Below the pieces are notes generated by a model. The model did not search any database. It was not told the DNA's origin and saw nothing but the letters and a program-made list of their open reading frames with translations. The position numbers were made by a program, and so were the translations under genes. 64,000 nt of DNA from Delftia acidovorans (GTDB lineage: Bacteria; Pseudomonadota; Gammaproteobacteria; Burkholderiales; Burkholderiaceae_C): NCBI GenBank assembly GCA_031286585.1, contig JAITUC010000019.1:248001-312000 (forward strand), written 5' to 3'. Position 1 is the stretch's first letter. Each line of letters begins with the position of its first letter. Of this stretch, positions 41,613 to 48,547 are shown in pieces.

Positions 41613-43226
41613 ATGAACCACGTGCTGATCGTCGATGACGATGCGGATTCCGCAGCGACCATGCGCGAACTCGTGGGCGTGGACCGCTTCTCGGTCGCCG
41701 TGGCCCACACCCTGCGCGACGCGCGCCGGCAGATGGCCATGCAGCCGCCCAGCCTGGTGCTGCTGGACCTGCAGCTGCCCGATGGCAACGGCATGGACCT
41801 TTTCGGCGACCAGCAGGTGCCGCAGGACTCGCAGATCGTGCTGGTGACCGGCCACGCCAGCCTGGACTCCTCCATCGAGGCCCTGCGCCGCGGCGCTATG
41901 GACTACCTGGTCAAGCCCGTGGGCATCGGGCGGCTGGAAGACATTCTTTCGCGCTTTCTGATCCCCACGGCAGGCCTGCCGGAGACGGGCACCAGCACCG
42001 TCACGGGCGCGGCCTTCGACAGGATCACCCCGCAAGACAGGCCAGCCGCCACGCCCGGCACAGGCTACAGCGCGCAGGAAGGGCGCTTTGGCCGGCTGTG
42101 GGGCGGCTCGGCCCCCATGCAGCGGCTGTACCAGCAGATGGAGCGCGTGGCGGGCACCTCGGTCACGGTCTTTCTGACGGGTGAAAGTGGCACCGGCAAG
42201 GAAGTCGTGGCACAGACCCTGCACGAGCTGAGCCAGCGGCGCAGCCGGCCCTTCCTGGCGGTTAACTGCGGTGCCATTTCTCCGCACCTGATCGAAAGCG
42301 AGATCTTTGGCCACGAAAAAGGCAGCTTCACCGGCGCCGACCGCCAGCACCAGGGCTTTTTCGAGCGAGCGGCCACGGGCACGCTGTTTCTGGACGAGAT
42401 CACGGAAATGCCCATGGAACTGCAGGTCAAGCTGCTGCGCGTGCTGGAGACCGGCCGCTTCATGCGCGTGGGCTCCACCCAGACGCTGCAGACCGATGTG
42501 CGCGTGATTGCCGCCACCAATCGCTGCCCCTACACGGCCGTGGCCAGCGGAAAGCTGCGCGAGGACCTGCTGTACCGCCTGAACGTCTTCCCCATCGAGC
42601 TGCCGCCGCTGCGCGAGCGCCTGGCCGATGTTCCCTTGCTTGCCCGGCATTTCATGGAGGCCATCTCCCAGCGCGAGGGCCAGGCCAAGCAGTTCACGGC
42701 GTCGGCCCTCAAGCAGCTTGCGCAATACAGCTGGCCCGGCAATGTGCGCGAGTTGCGCAATGCCGTGCAGCGCGCCTATGTGATGGAGCCCGGCCCGCTG
42801 GTAGGTCAGGAATGGCTGCCCCGGCCGCCCGTGGCCATTGCCCAGCAGCCGGCTCCGGTGCGTATGGCGGCCCACGCCCTGCACCTGCAGCAGATGCCGG
42901 AAATGCCGCCGGCGGGGTCCATGCCGATGAGCGCGCCAACGACAGCGCCCATCCCCCCCACCGTCACCGCCCATGCATCCGCCGACCACGCGCATGCAGC
43001 CGCCACCTATGACCTGCCTGACACGGAGCCGGCCACGATACAGCTGCCCATCGGCATGACCATGGCGCAGGCCGAGCGGCTGCTCATCCAGGCCACGCTC
43101 AAGCAGTGCAAATACCAGAAGGAACGCACGGCGGCCGTGCTCGGCATCAGCCTCAAGACCCTGTACAACCGGCTCAGGGACTATGCCGGCGGCAAAAAGG
43201 GCGAGACGGACGCCGAGCCCGGCTGA
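41613..43226 (+). CDS. NtrC-family sigma-54-dependent response regulator
   Basis: A 537-residue activator with three parts. Receiver 1-120 with phospho-acceptor Asp52 (LLDLQLPDG) and the acidic pocket at 8-10. AAA+ domain about 158-390: Walker A GESGTGKE (190-197), the sigma-54 contact loop GSFTGA at 237-242 (usual form GAFTGA), Walker B LFLDEITEMP. A 100-residue Pro/Ala/Met-rich linker then leads to a C-terminal Fis-type helix-turn-helix (ERTAAVLGISLKTLYNRL). GGAG lies eight bases before ATG 41613. A sigma-54 gene and a histidine kinase gene lie 3-4 kb downstream, so this is most likely the activator of a private circuit. The Ala-to-Ser change in the contact loop is tolerated in some relatives. 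Confidence 0.95.
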   Translation: MNHVLIVDDDADSAATMRELVGVDRFSVAVAHTLRDARRQMAMQPPSLVLLDLQLPDGNGMDLFGDQQVPQDSQIVLVTGHASLDSSIEALRRGAMDYLVKPVGIGRLEDILSRFLIPTAGLPETGTSTVTGAAFDRITPQDRPAATPGTGYSAQEGRFGRLWGGSAPMQRLYQQMERVAGTSVTVFLTGESGTGKEVVAQTLHELSQRRSRPFLAVNCGAISPHLIESEIFGHEKGSFTGADRQHQGFFERAATGTLFLDEITEMPMELQVKLLRVLETGRFMRVGSTQTLQTDVRVIAATNRCPYTAVASGKLREDLLYRLNVFPIELPPLRERLADVPLLARHFMEAISQREGQAKQFTASALKQLAQYSWPGNVRELRNAVQRAYVMEPGPLVGQEWLPRPPVAIAQQPAPVRMAAHALHLQQMPEMPPAGSMPMSAPTTAPIPPTVTAHASADHAHAAATYDLPDTEPATIQLPIGMTMAQAERLLIQATLKQCKYQKERTAAVLGISLKTLYNRLRDYAGGKKGETDAEPG

Positions 43227-43237
43227 CACCCGCTTGC

Positions 43238-43253
43238 AGGCACGCCGCTTGCC
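43238..43253 (+). promoter_or_regulatory. Sigma-54 promoter (-24/-12) of the stress protein gene
   Basis: AGGCACGCCGCTTGCC matches the consensus TGGCACG-N4-TTGC at all but the first base. The expected start site is about 12 bases after the GC, near 43264, giving a 28-base leader with SD to the ATG at 43292. Confidence 0.8.
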
Positions 43254-43291
43254 ACCTTGCTTGCACCTTTCGAGCAACCAAGGACAAGCCC

Positions 43292-43819
43292 ATGGATTCC
43301 TCTCCTCCCCGCGCCTATGGTGTCTTCAAGCCCGTGGGCCACATGGTGGTCTCGTTTCCCACGCCTGCGCAGGCCGATGACGGCGTGGCCGCGCTGCAGG
43401 CGCTGGACCTGCCCGCCCAGGACATCCAGCGCTATACCGACCGGGAAATGCTGGCCCAGATCGATGAAGACCTGCGCCAGGCCAGCCCCGTTGCCGCCGT
43501 GGGCCAGGAGCTCAATCTGGTCAAGGCCCACCAGGCACTGGCCGAACGCGGCTACCAGTGGCTGGTTGTGCGCGTGGACAACGACGAGGCCGCGCGCACG
43601 GCAGCCGAGGCCATGAAGGCCATCGGCGCCGAGCGCGCCCAACTCTATGGCCGCTTCATCATCGAGGAATTGATAGAGCACGCCGCCGACATGCCCCAGG
43701 TCAGCGAATCGCCTGACCGCGGCCTGGATGCCCAGACGCCTTCAGGCCACGAGGGTGAGCGTGCAGAGATACGCCCTGCCTCGGACCGGGACGCCGACCC
43801 TGCCAGACCAAGGCCCTGA
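43292..43819 (+). CDS. General-stress-type protein (YflT-like N-domain)
   Basis: A 175-residue cytoplasmic protein. Residues about 15-125 look like the small alpha/beta domain of heat-induced stress proteins (YflT/GSP17M-like): a strand HMVVSFPTPAQADDGVAALQA, a turn, then RGYQWLVVRVDNDEAARTAAEAM. The last 45 residues are acidic and polar and probably disordered. It has no catalytic motif. It follows a near-consensus sigma-54 promoter with a clean 28-base leader (SD AAGGA), so it is almost certainly under the neighbouring activator. Family assignment is from pattern and moderate in certainty. Confidence 0.75.
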   Translation: MDSSPPRAYGVFKPVGHMVVSFPTPAQADDGVAALQALDLPAQDIQRYTDREMLAQIDEDLRQASPVAAVGQELNLVKAHQALAERGYQWLVVRVDNDEAARTAAEAMKAIGAERAQLYGRFIIEELIEHAADMPQVSESPDRGLDAQTPSGHEGERAEIRPASDRDADPARPRP

Positions 43820-43835
43820 ACGGCCTGCGGGAGCC

Positions 43836-43851
43836 AGGCACGCCGATTGCC
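43836..43851 (+). promoter_or_regulatory. Sigma-54 promoter (-24/-12) of the GlsB/YeaQ-like gene
   Basis: AGGCACGCCGATTGCC differs by one base from the element at 43238 and again fits the consensus. Expected start near 43862; the leader to the ATG at 43890 is 28 bases, the same as at the other promoter. Confidence 0.8.
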
Positions 43852-43889
43852 CTTGAATACCAACCGTAACTTTTTTCAAGGGCAATGCC

Positions 43890-44168
43890 ATGGACTTTCT
43901 CATCTGGCTGATGGTGGGTGGCCTGATCGGCTGGATTACCAGCATGGTCACGAACACCCAGGCCGAGCAAGGCATTTTGCTCAATGTGGTCATAGGCGCC
44001 ATTGGCGCACTGCTGGGCGGCTGGCTGCTGGCGCCGCTGCTGGGGCCTTCGGCCATGAATGCGCAGACGGAGGCGCCGGCCACCTCCATGTCCATCTTCG
44101 TGTCTCTGGCCTGCGCCGTTGCGCTGCTGGCCATCTTCAACCTGTGCAAGCCGAGCGTGCCGCGCTGA
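43890..44168 (+). CDS. GlsB/YeaQ/YmgE-family stress membrane protein
   Basis: A 92-residue inner-membrane protein with three helices: 2-20 (WLMVGGLIGWITSM), 28-50 (NVVIGAIGALLGGWLLAPLL) and 68-85. The GxIGxLLGGWL repeat of glycines is the hallmark of the 'transglycosylase-associated' GlsB/YeaQ family, whose members are induced by envelope and other stress. It lies 70 bases downstream of the YflT-like gene but has its own sigma-54 promoter. SD AAGGGCAA. It ends just before the convergent kinase gene. Confidence 0.88.
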   Translation: MDFLIWLMVGGLIGWITSMVTNTQAEQGILLNVVIGAIGALLGGWLLAPLLGPSAMNAQTEAPATSMSIFVSLACAVALLAIFNLCKPSVPR

Positions 44169-44186
44169 AAACGTCCAGGCAGGCTG

Positions 44187-45719
44187 TTAGTCCAGCCTTT
44201 GCGCCAGGCAGTCCTGCGCCGCCATGGCCACGCGCGGCAACACCAATGACACCGCAAGGCAGCGGCCGTGCTCGCCCTCGGCCCGCGCCACGCCACCACG
44301 CTCCAGGCACAGGCGGCGCGCCAGGCTCAGGCCGCAGGTGGCGTCCGCGTCGGCATCGCTCAATGGCGTGATGACAAGGGACGGGTCCTGCCGTTCCACG
44401 ATTTGCAGCCGTGGCGCACCCGCCTCGGCCGGGCTACTGGTGCCGGGGCCGCCCGCCCCGTGGGCCATGGCCTCGATGCGGATCTCCACCAGCTCCTTTC
44501 CACGAGACGGTGCGGCCTGGCCCTGGCTCTGGTCGTGGGGCAGGGGCCGGGCGGCCATGTGCACCTGCGCGCCATCGGCCATTGCTTCGCGGATGGCGAG
44601 AAAAATGCTGATCAGCGCCAGCTCCAGCTCATCCGGGTCCACGTGCACGCCCAATCGCGGCGCCGGCTGGCCGGGCTGGCTGCACTCGGCAGATTCGGCC
44701 ACCTCCAGCGCCATGCGCTTGCCCAGCACCACGGCCAGCGTGCCCTGCAGGCCGGGCAGCCATCGGTACAGGTCCACCACCAGCGCATGCGTGCAATGGC
44801 GCGCCCCAAAACGCAGCAGTTGCTGCGTGAGGCGGCTGGCCGTGTCCACCGCGCGCAGGATGGCCTGGGCGGGCAGGCGCAGGTCCGGGTCCTCGGAGCG
44901 CCGCTCGATCAGATAGGCGCTGTTGCTCAGAATGCCAAGCTGGTTGTTGAACTCATGGGAAAACCGGCCTGCCAGCCGCCCCACCACCTGCAGGCGTTCA
45001 CTCTGGAAATGGGCGGCAGCCTCTTCGTGCCCGGCAGCATCCACCGCGGCGCCTTCGGACAGGCCGGCATCACCGCCGCCCTGGCCTTGCGCCTTGCCGC
45101 CCGTTGCCGGCAACACCCGGGCACCGCTGCCCCGCAGCGCCAGCCGCGCCAATCCCAGGCCCGCCACCGCAAACAAGGCGATGGCCACCCAGATCACGCC
45201 CTTCAGGGGCCTGGAGCATGCGGGGTCCAGCGCAGAACAGGGTACCCAGCTCACCCAGGTCCAGCCCTGGGCGGACCTGCTGAAGAAGGCCCGCAGCGGA
45301 CCGCCCTGCGCATCGGGCAGATCCAGCCAGCCCTGCGAAGCACCTTGCCCTGCGCGTTGCCCTGCACTTTTCTCGCCGGGCGCAGCGTGCGCCAGGCGCT
45401 CGCTGAAATCGGCGGGCAAGGCAGGCAGGTCGGCTGCCGCGCCGGGCCCGGCCGGCAGGGCACGGCCTGTGCTGTCCACCAGAAAGCCGGGCCAGCCCGT
45501 GTCCAGCAAGGGCCTCAGGGCCGCCAGCACCTGGTCGGCGTCGGCCGTGCGCGGCTCCTTGTCCAGCAGACGGGCCACGGCCATGCTGCCGACGCGCGCG
45601 GCCTGCTCCTGCGCCGCATGCTCGGATTGGTAGGCGCGCAACAGCAGCCAGGACGAGGCCGCCAGCACGAAGACCAGCAAGGCCAGCAGCAGCAGCACCA
45701 ACCTCAGGCGTATGGACAT
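44187..45719 (-). CDS. Membrane histidine kinase with degenerate ATPase domain
   Basis: A 510-residue sensor. TM helix 5-28, a periplasmic loop of about 145 residues, TM helix 173-192, then a short linker and HisKA with phospho-acceptor His255 (GRFSHEFNNQLG). The following ATPase region is odd: the N-box, normally N-x-x-x-N-A, reads LISIFLAIREAM with no Asn; D-x-G-x-G is replaced by DADADATCG; only GLSLARRL recalls the last box. It may be a pseudokinase, a phosphatase, or need a partner. It has no HAMP. Convergent with the GlsB gene and divergent from rpoN. Most likely it feeds the sigma-54 activator at 41613. Start at 45719 gives the first helix; an ATG at 45815 is possible. Confidence 0.8.
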   Translation of the reverse strand: MSIRLRLVLLLLALLVFVLAASSWLLLRAYQSEHAAQEQAARVGSMAVARLLDKEPRTADADQVLAALRPLLDTGWPGFLVDSTGRALPAGPGAAADLPALPADFSERLAHAAPGEKSAGQRAGQGASQGWLDLPDAQGGPLRAFFSRSAQGWTWVSWVPCSALDPACSRPLKGVIWVAIALFAVAGLGLARLALRGSGARVLPATGGKAQGQGGGDAGLSEGAAVDAAGHEEAAAHFQSERLQVVGRLAGRFSHEFNNQLGILSNSAYLIERRSEDPDLRLPAQAILRAVDTASRLTQQLLRFGARHCTHALVVDLYRWLPGLQGTLAVVLGKRMALEVAESAECSQPGQPAPRLGVHVDPDELELALISIFLAIREAMADGAQVHMAARPLPHDQSQGQAAPSRGKELVEIRIEAMAHGAGGPGTSSPAEAGAPRLQIVERQDPSLVITPLSDADADATCGLSLARRLCLERGGVARAEGEHGRCLAVSLVLPRVAMAAQDCLAQRLD

Positions 45720-46002
45720 GGGATCGTCAGGCAGGGCCTCACGCGGCGCCTCCCGTGCAACGGAATTCTCGGCCCCCGGGGGCGGGACCGTATGGAAGCT
45801 GGTGGACTGGTACATGGCAAAGTTTGCAGAAAACCTTGCGCCCTGGCGGCAATTTTTGCCGTGGACGCCATGACCGGCCCCGCTGTTCCAGAACCGATCC
45901 CCCGCAGCGACGGCAAAACCCTGGGCCCCGTGCCGCCTGCGCGGGGAGACCACAGCAGGTTTCGTGCCCAAAGTGTATCCAGACGATTCGCTGCCCGCAT
46001 GG

Positions 46003-46018
46003 CGGCATGGAGCTTGCG
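46003..46018 (+). promoter_or_regulatory. Sigma-54 promoter (-24/-12) of the sigma-54 gene
   Basis: CGGCATGGAGCTTGCG keeps GG and GC ten bases apart and has a perfect TTGC at -12. The predicted start near 46029 leaves a 19-base leader with AAGGAG before the ATG at 46048. It implies positive autoregulation of this rpoN copy. Confidence 0.7.
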
Positions 46019-46047
46019 TCTTCGGGTCATCGCACCAAGGAGATGAA

Positions 46048-47604
46048 ATGGGTTCCATGCACCTCAGGGCGGACATACGCCAGTCCCAGACGCTTTCTCC
46101 CCGCCTGCAGCTTGCAGTGCGGATGCTGCAGATGTCCTCGCTGGACTTTGCCGCCGTGGTGCGCAGCAAGCTGGAGGACAACCCTTTCCTGGAAGACCCG
46201 CGAGATGCGCAGGACGGCGAGCAAGCACAGGGGTCGCTCCACGGCAAGGAGCTCGGAGAAGAGAACCAGGAAGGCAGCATGGGCCGGCTGACCATGGAGG
46301 CAGGCCTTCCCCCCGAAGCGGGCATGGAGGACGGCCTGGGCATCGGCATGGACATGGATCGCGACTTCCACGGCATGCAGCACCCGCCCGACCCGGACGA
46401 CCACCTGCCCGGCCCCGCCACCGAACCCGCCGACGACCGCGACCTGTGGCTGGCCGACATGCATACGGGCTCGCGCCAGGGAGCGGAGGGAGAAAACACG
46501 GCCATGGACCTGGCGGCCTGCGAGACCACGCTGGCCATGCACCTGCACGGCCAGCTCAATGTGATGGCGATGACGCCGCGCGACCTGTGCATGGCCCGCG
46601 CCATCGTGGAGTCGCTGGACGACGACGGCTATCTGCGCACCGACCTGCAGGAACTGGCCGGCCTGCTGGACCTCAGTCCCGCTCCTGACACGCAGGAAAT
46701 GCTCATTGCCCTGCGCCTGGTGCAATCGCTGGACCCGGCAGGCGTGGCCGCCCGCAGCGTGGCCGAATGCCTGTTGCTGCAATGCCCGCAGATCGGCGAT
46801 GCCCACCTGCGCCAGCTGGCCCAGGCCATGGTGCAGGACCACATGGATGCGCTGGCCGCCCGCGACGTGCCCCGGCTGGCGCGGACGCTGCAGGTGCCGC
46901 CCGCGCAGATCACGCAGGCGCTGGACTGCATACGTCGGCTGAACCCCAGGCCGGGCTGGAACTTCGGCTCCTCGCACGTGGACTACATCGTTCCCGACGT
47001 GATCGTGCGCCGGGGCCGGAACGGCTGGAACGTGCAACTCAACCCCGCGGTCGTGCCGCGCGTGCGCCTGAACCGCGTCTACGAGCAACTGTTTCAGCGC
47101 CACCGCCGCAGCGGCCAGAACCAGCTGGCCGACCATCTGCAGGATGCGCGCTGGACGGTGCGCAATGTGGAGCAGCGCTTTTCCACCATCCTCGACGTGG
47201 CCCAGGCCATCGTGCGCAAGCAGCAGCTGTTCCTGGAGTTCGGCGCCATGGCCATGAAGCCGCTGGTGCTGCGCGAGATTGCAGAGGAAGTGGGCGTGCA
47301 CGAGTCCACGGTCTCGCGCGTGACCAACAACAAATACATGGCCACGCCCACGGGGGTGTTCGAGCTCAAGCATTTCTTCTCGCGCCCCATGCTCAGCGCC
47401 AGCGGCAATGCCTGCTCGGCCACGGCCATCCGCGAGCTGATCGGCGACCTCATCGCGGCCGAGTCCGAAGCCAGGCCGCTGTCGGATGTTGAAATCGCGC
47501 GCCAGCTGGGTGCCCAGGGCCTGGTCGTGGCGCGCCGCACCGTCACCAAATACCGCCAGCTGCTGCGCATAGAACCGGCCGACCGGCGCAGGCGCCACGC
47601 CTGA
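46048..47604 (+). CDS. rpoN: RNA polymerase sigma-54 factor, probable second copy
   Basis: A 518-residue sigma-54. Region I (about 1-50): LRADIRQSQTLSPRLQLAVRMLQM, the Gln/Leu-rich activator contact. Region II: acidic, 60-150. Region III: core-binding and cross-linking part, with the helix-turn-helix (VLREIAEEVGVHESTVSRVT), and the RpoN box ARRTVTKYR at 495-503, which reads the -24 element. All parts are present. The usual neighbours of the main rpoN (lptB, the hibernation factor gene, ptsN) are absent, and the gene sits beside an activator and a kinase, so I infer a specialised paralogue. Start at 46048 set by AAGGAG; a sigma-54 promoter lies upstream. Confidence 0.93.
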   Translation: MGSMHLRADIRQSQTLSPRLQLAVRMLQMSSLDFAAVVRSKLEDNPFLEDPRDAQDGEQAQGSLHGKELGEENQEGSMGRLTMEAGLPPEAGMEDGLGIGMDMDRDFHGMQHPPDPDDHLPGPATEPADDRDLWLADMHTGSRQGAEGENTAMDLAACETTLAMHLHGQLNVMAMTPRDLCMARAIVESLDDDGYLRTDLQELAGLLDLSPAPDTQEMLIALRLVQSLDPAGVAARSVAECLLLQCPQIGDAHLRQLAQAMVQDHMDALAARDVPRLARTLQVPPAQITQALDCIRRLNPRPGWNFGSSHVDYIVPDVIVRRGRNGWNVQLNPAVVPRVRLNRVYEQLFQRHRRSGQNQLADHLQDARWTVRNVEQRFSTILDVAQAIVRKQQLFLEFGAMAMKPLVLREIAEEVGVHESTVSRVTNNKYMATPTGVFELKHFFSRPMLSASGNACSATAIRELIGDLIAAESEARPLSDVEIARQLGAQGLVVARRTVTKYRQLLRIEPADRRRRHA

Positions 47605-47616
47605 ACCCTGGGGTGG

Positions 47617-47632
47617 TGGCAAGCGGCGTGCC
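47617..47632 (+). promoter_or_regulatory. Candidate sigma-54 promoter downstream of rpoN
   Basis: TGGCAAGCGGCGTGCC fits -24/-12 spacing with GTGC in place of TTGC. The next gene starts at 47774, a leader of about 130 bases, so it is plausible but weaker than the elements at 43238, 43836 and 46003. Confidence 0.5.
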
Positions 47633-47773
47633 TGTCCGGAAGACTGTCCGGCGCGTCCTGCCAAGCCCCACTGCCGTGCAGCGGCTTGTCGCTCCCGCAG
47701 GTCATGCCTTGTCCGACAGTTGCAGGCCACGGCCCGGCCTAAGGTGAAAGCTCATGGACTGAAGGAGCCCGCC

Positions 47774-48049
47774 ATGGACAACCCACCCCGCCGAATGCAT
47801 GCCCCTCTCGAACGCCAGCGCAGCGAGGACAACCACCTCCGCGACGGACGCTGGCCCCTGCGCATTGGCGCACTCACCGCCACCGTCGCGCTGGTCCTGG
47901 TGCTGATGTTCAATTTCATGGCCCCCAAGGGCCGGCTGGATGCGCCCAGCGCCACGGGAACGTCCCCCTCCTCGCCCGCGCCTTCCGCCACGCCGCAGCA
48001 GGCTGATCCAGCCACGACGCCTGCCCCCGCACCCACACCTTCGCGTTGA
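47774..48049 (+). CDS. Small membrane-anchored protein with disordered P/T/A-rich tail
   Basis: A 91-residue protein with a basic N-terminus (RRMHAPLERQRSEDNHLRDG), one membrane helix at about 30-50 (ALTATVALVLVLMFNF), and a tail of some 40 residues rich in Pro, Ala, Ser and Thr. Positive-inside rule puts the tail in the periplasm. GGAG lies seven bases before the ATG. No known family recognised. It starts a run of three tiny genes between rpoN and the double histidine kinase. Confidence 0.7.
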   Translation: MDNPPRRMHAPLERQRSEDNHLRDGRWPLRIGALTATVALVLVLMFNFMAPKGRLDAPSATGTSPSSPAPSATPQQADPATTPAPAPTPSR

Positions 48050-48094
48050 GCCGTCATCCACCCCTTCATCAACACACCCTCAAGGACACGCCCC

Positions 48095-48289
48095 ATGAAC
48101 CACCCCCTGCCCCACGCACCCCATGTTCCCCAGGTACCCACCACGCCTAACGACCCCGTGGCACCTGATGATCCCAACCGCCAGCCCGGCCGCCCGCGCG
48201 GGCCCGAGCCCATCGACCCGCCCACCACGGCGCCGCCCATAGAGCTTCCCCCCTCCCCGGAGCAGGAACAGATGCGCAAGGGAGAGTGA
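48095..48289 (+). CDS. Small proline-rich protein
   Basis: A 64-residue, wholly polar protein, with about one third Pro (HPLPHAPHVPQVPTTPND at the N-terminus, then PPTTAPPIELPPSPEQEQ). Expected to be disordered. AAGGA lies nine bases before the ATG, and the next gene starts one base after the stop, so the two are co-translated. It resembles in style the P-rich protein at 40150, although the two are not obviously homologous. Confidence 0.65.
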   Translation: MNHPLPHAPHVPQVPTTPNDPVAPDDPNRQPGRPRGPEPIDPPTTAPPIELPPSPEQEQMRKGE

Positions 48290-48290
48290 C

Positions 48291-48491
48291 ATGCCACAAG
48301 GTGACAAATCGGCCTATACCGACAAGCAAAAGCGACAGGCCCGGCATATCGAAGACAGCTACGAGTCGCGCGGTGTGGGCCACGAAGAAGCTGAAAAACG
48401 CGCCTGGGCCACCGTGAACAGGCAAAGCGGCGGCGGCAAGCTGTCGGGCTCTGGCCGGGGCAGGCAAGCGGGCCCCTCCACGCCAAAATAA
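48291..48491 (+). CDS. Small basic protein of the 'plasmid stabilization' type
   Basis: A 66-residue, Lys/Arg/Gly-rich protein. The core YTDKQKRQARHIEDSYESRG, followed by EEAEKRAWATVN and a Gly/Ser tail (GGGKLSGSGRGR), is a pattern found in many proteobacteria under the unhelpful name 'plasmid stabilization protein', often near stress or repair genes. No catalytic motif. It may bind nucleic acid because of its charge, but that is inference. It is the last gene before the double histidine kinase. Confidence 0.7.
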   Translation: MPQGDKSAYTDKQKRQARHIEDSYESRGVGHEEAEKRAWATVNRQSGGGKLSGSGRGRQAGPSTPK

Positions 48492-48547
48492 CCGCGACTG
48501 CGGCCACGCCCGAGACCCCGAGACCCGCAATTGCCGTGGGAGAAAGT

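Noticed and set aside
47094-47130. Internal start giving a short C-terminal sigma-54 form
   Set aside because: No SD and no in-frame start codon with support; the full-length gene has all regions.
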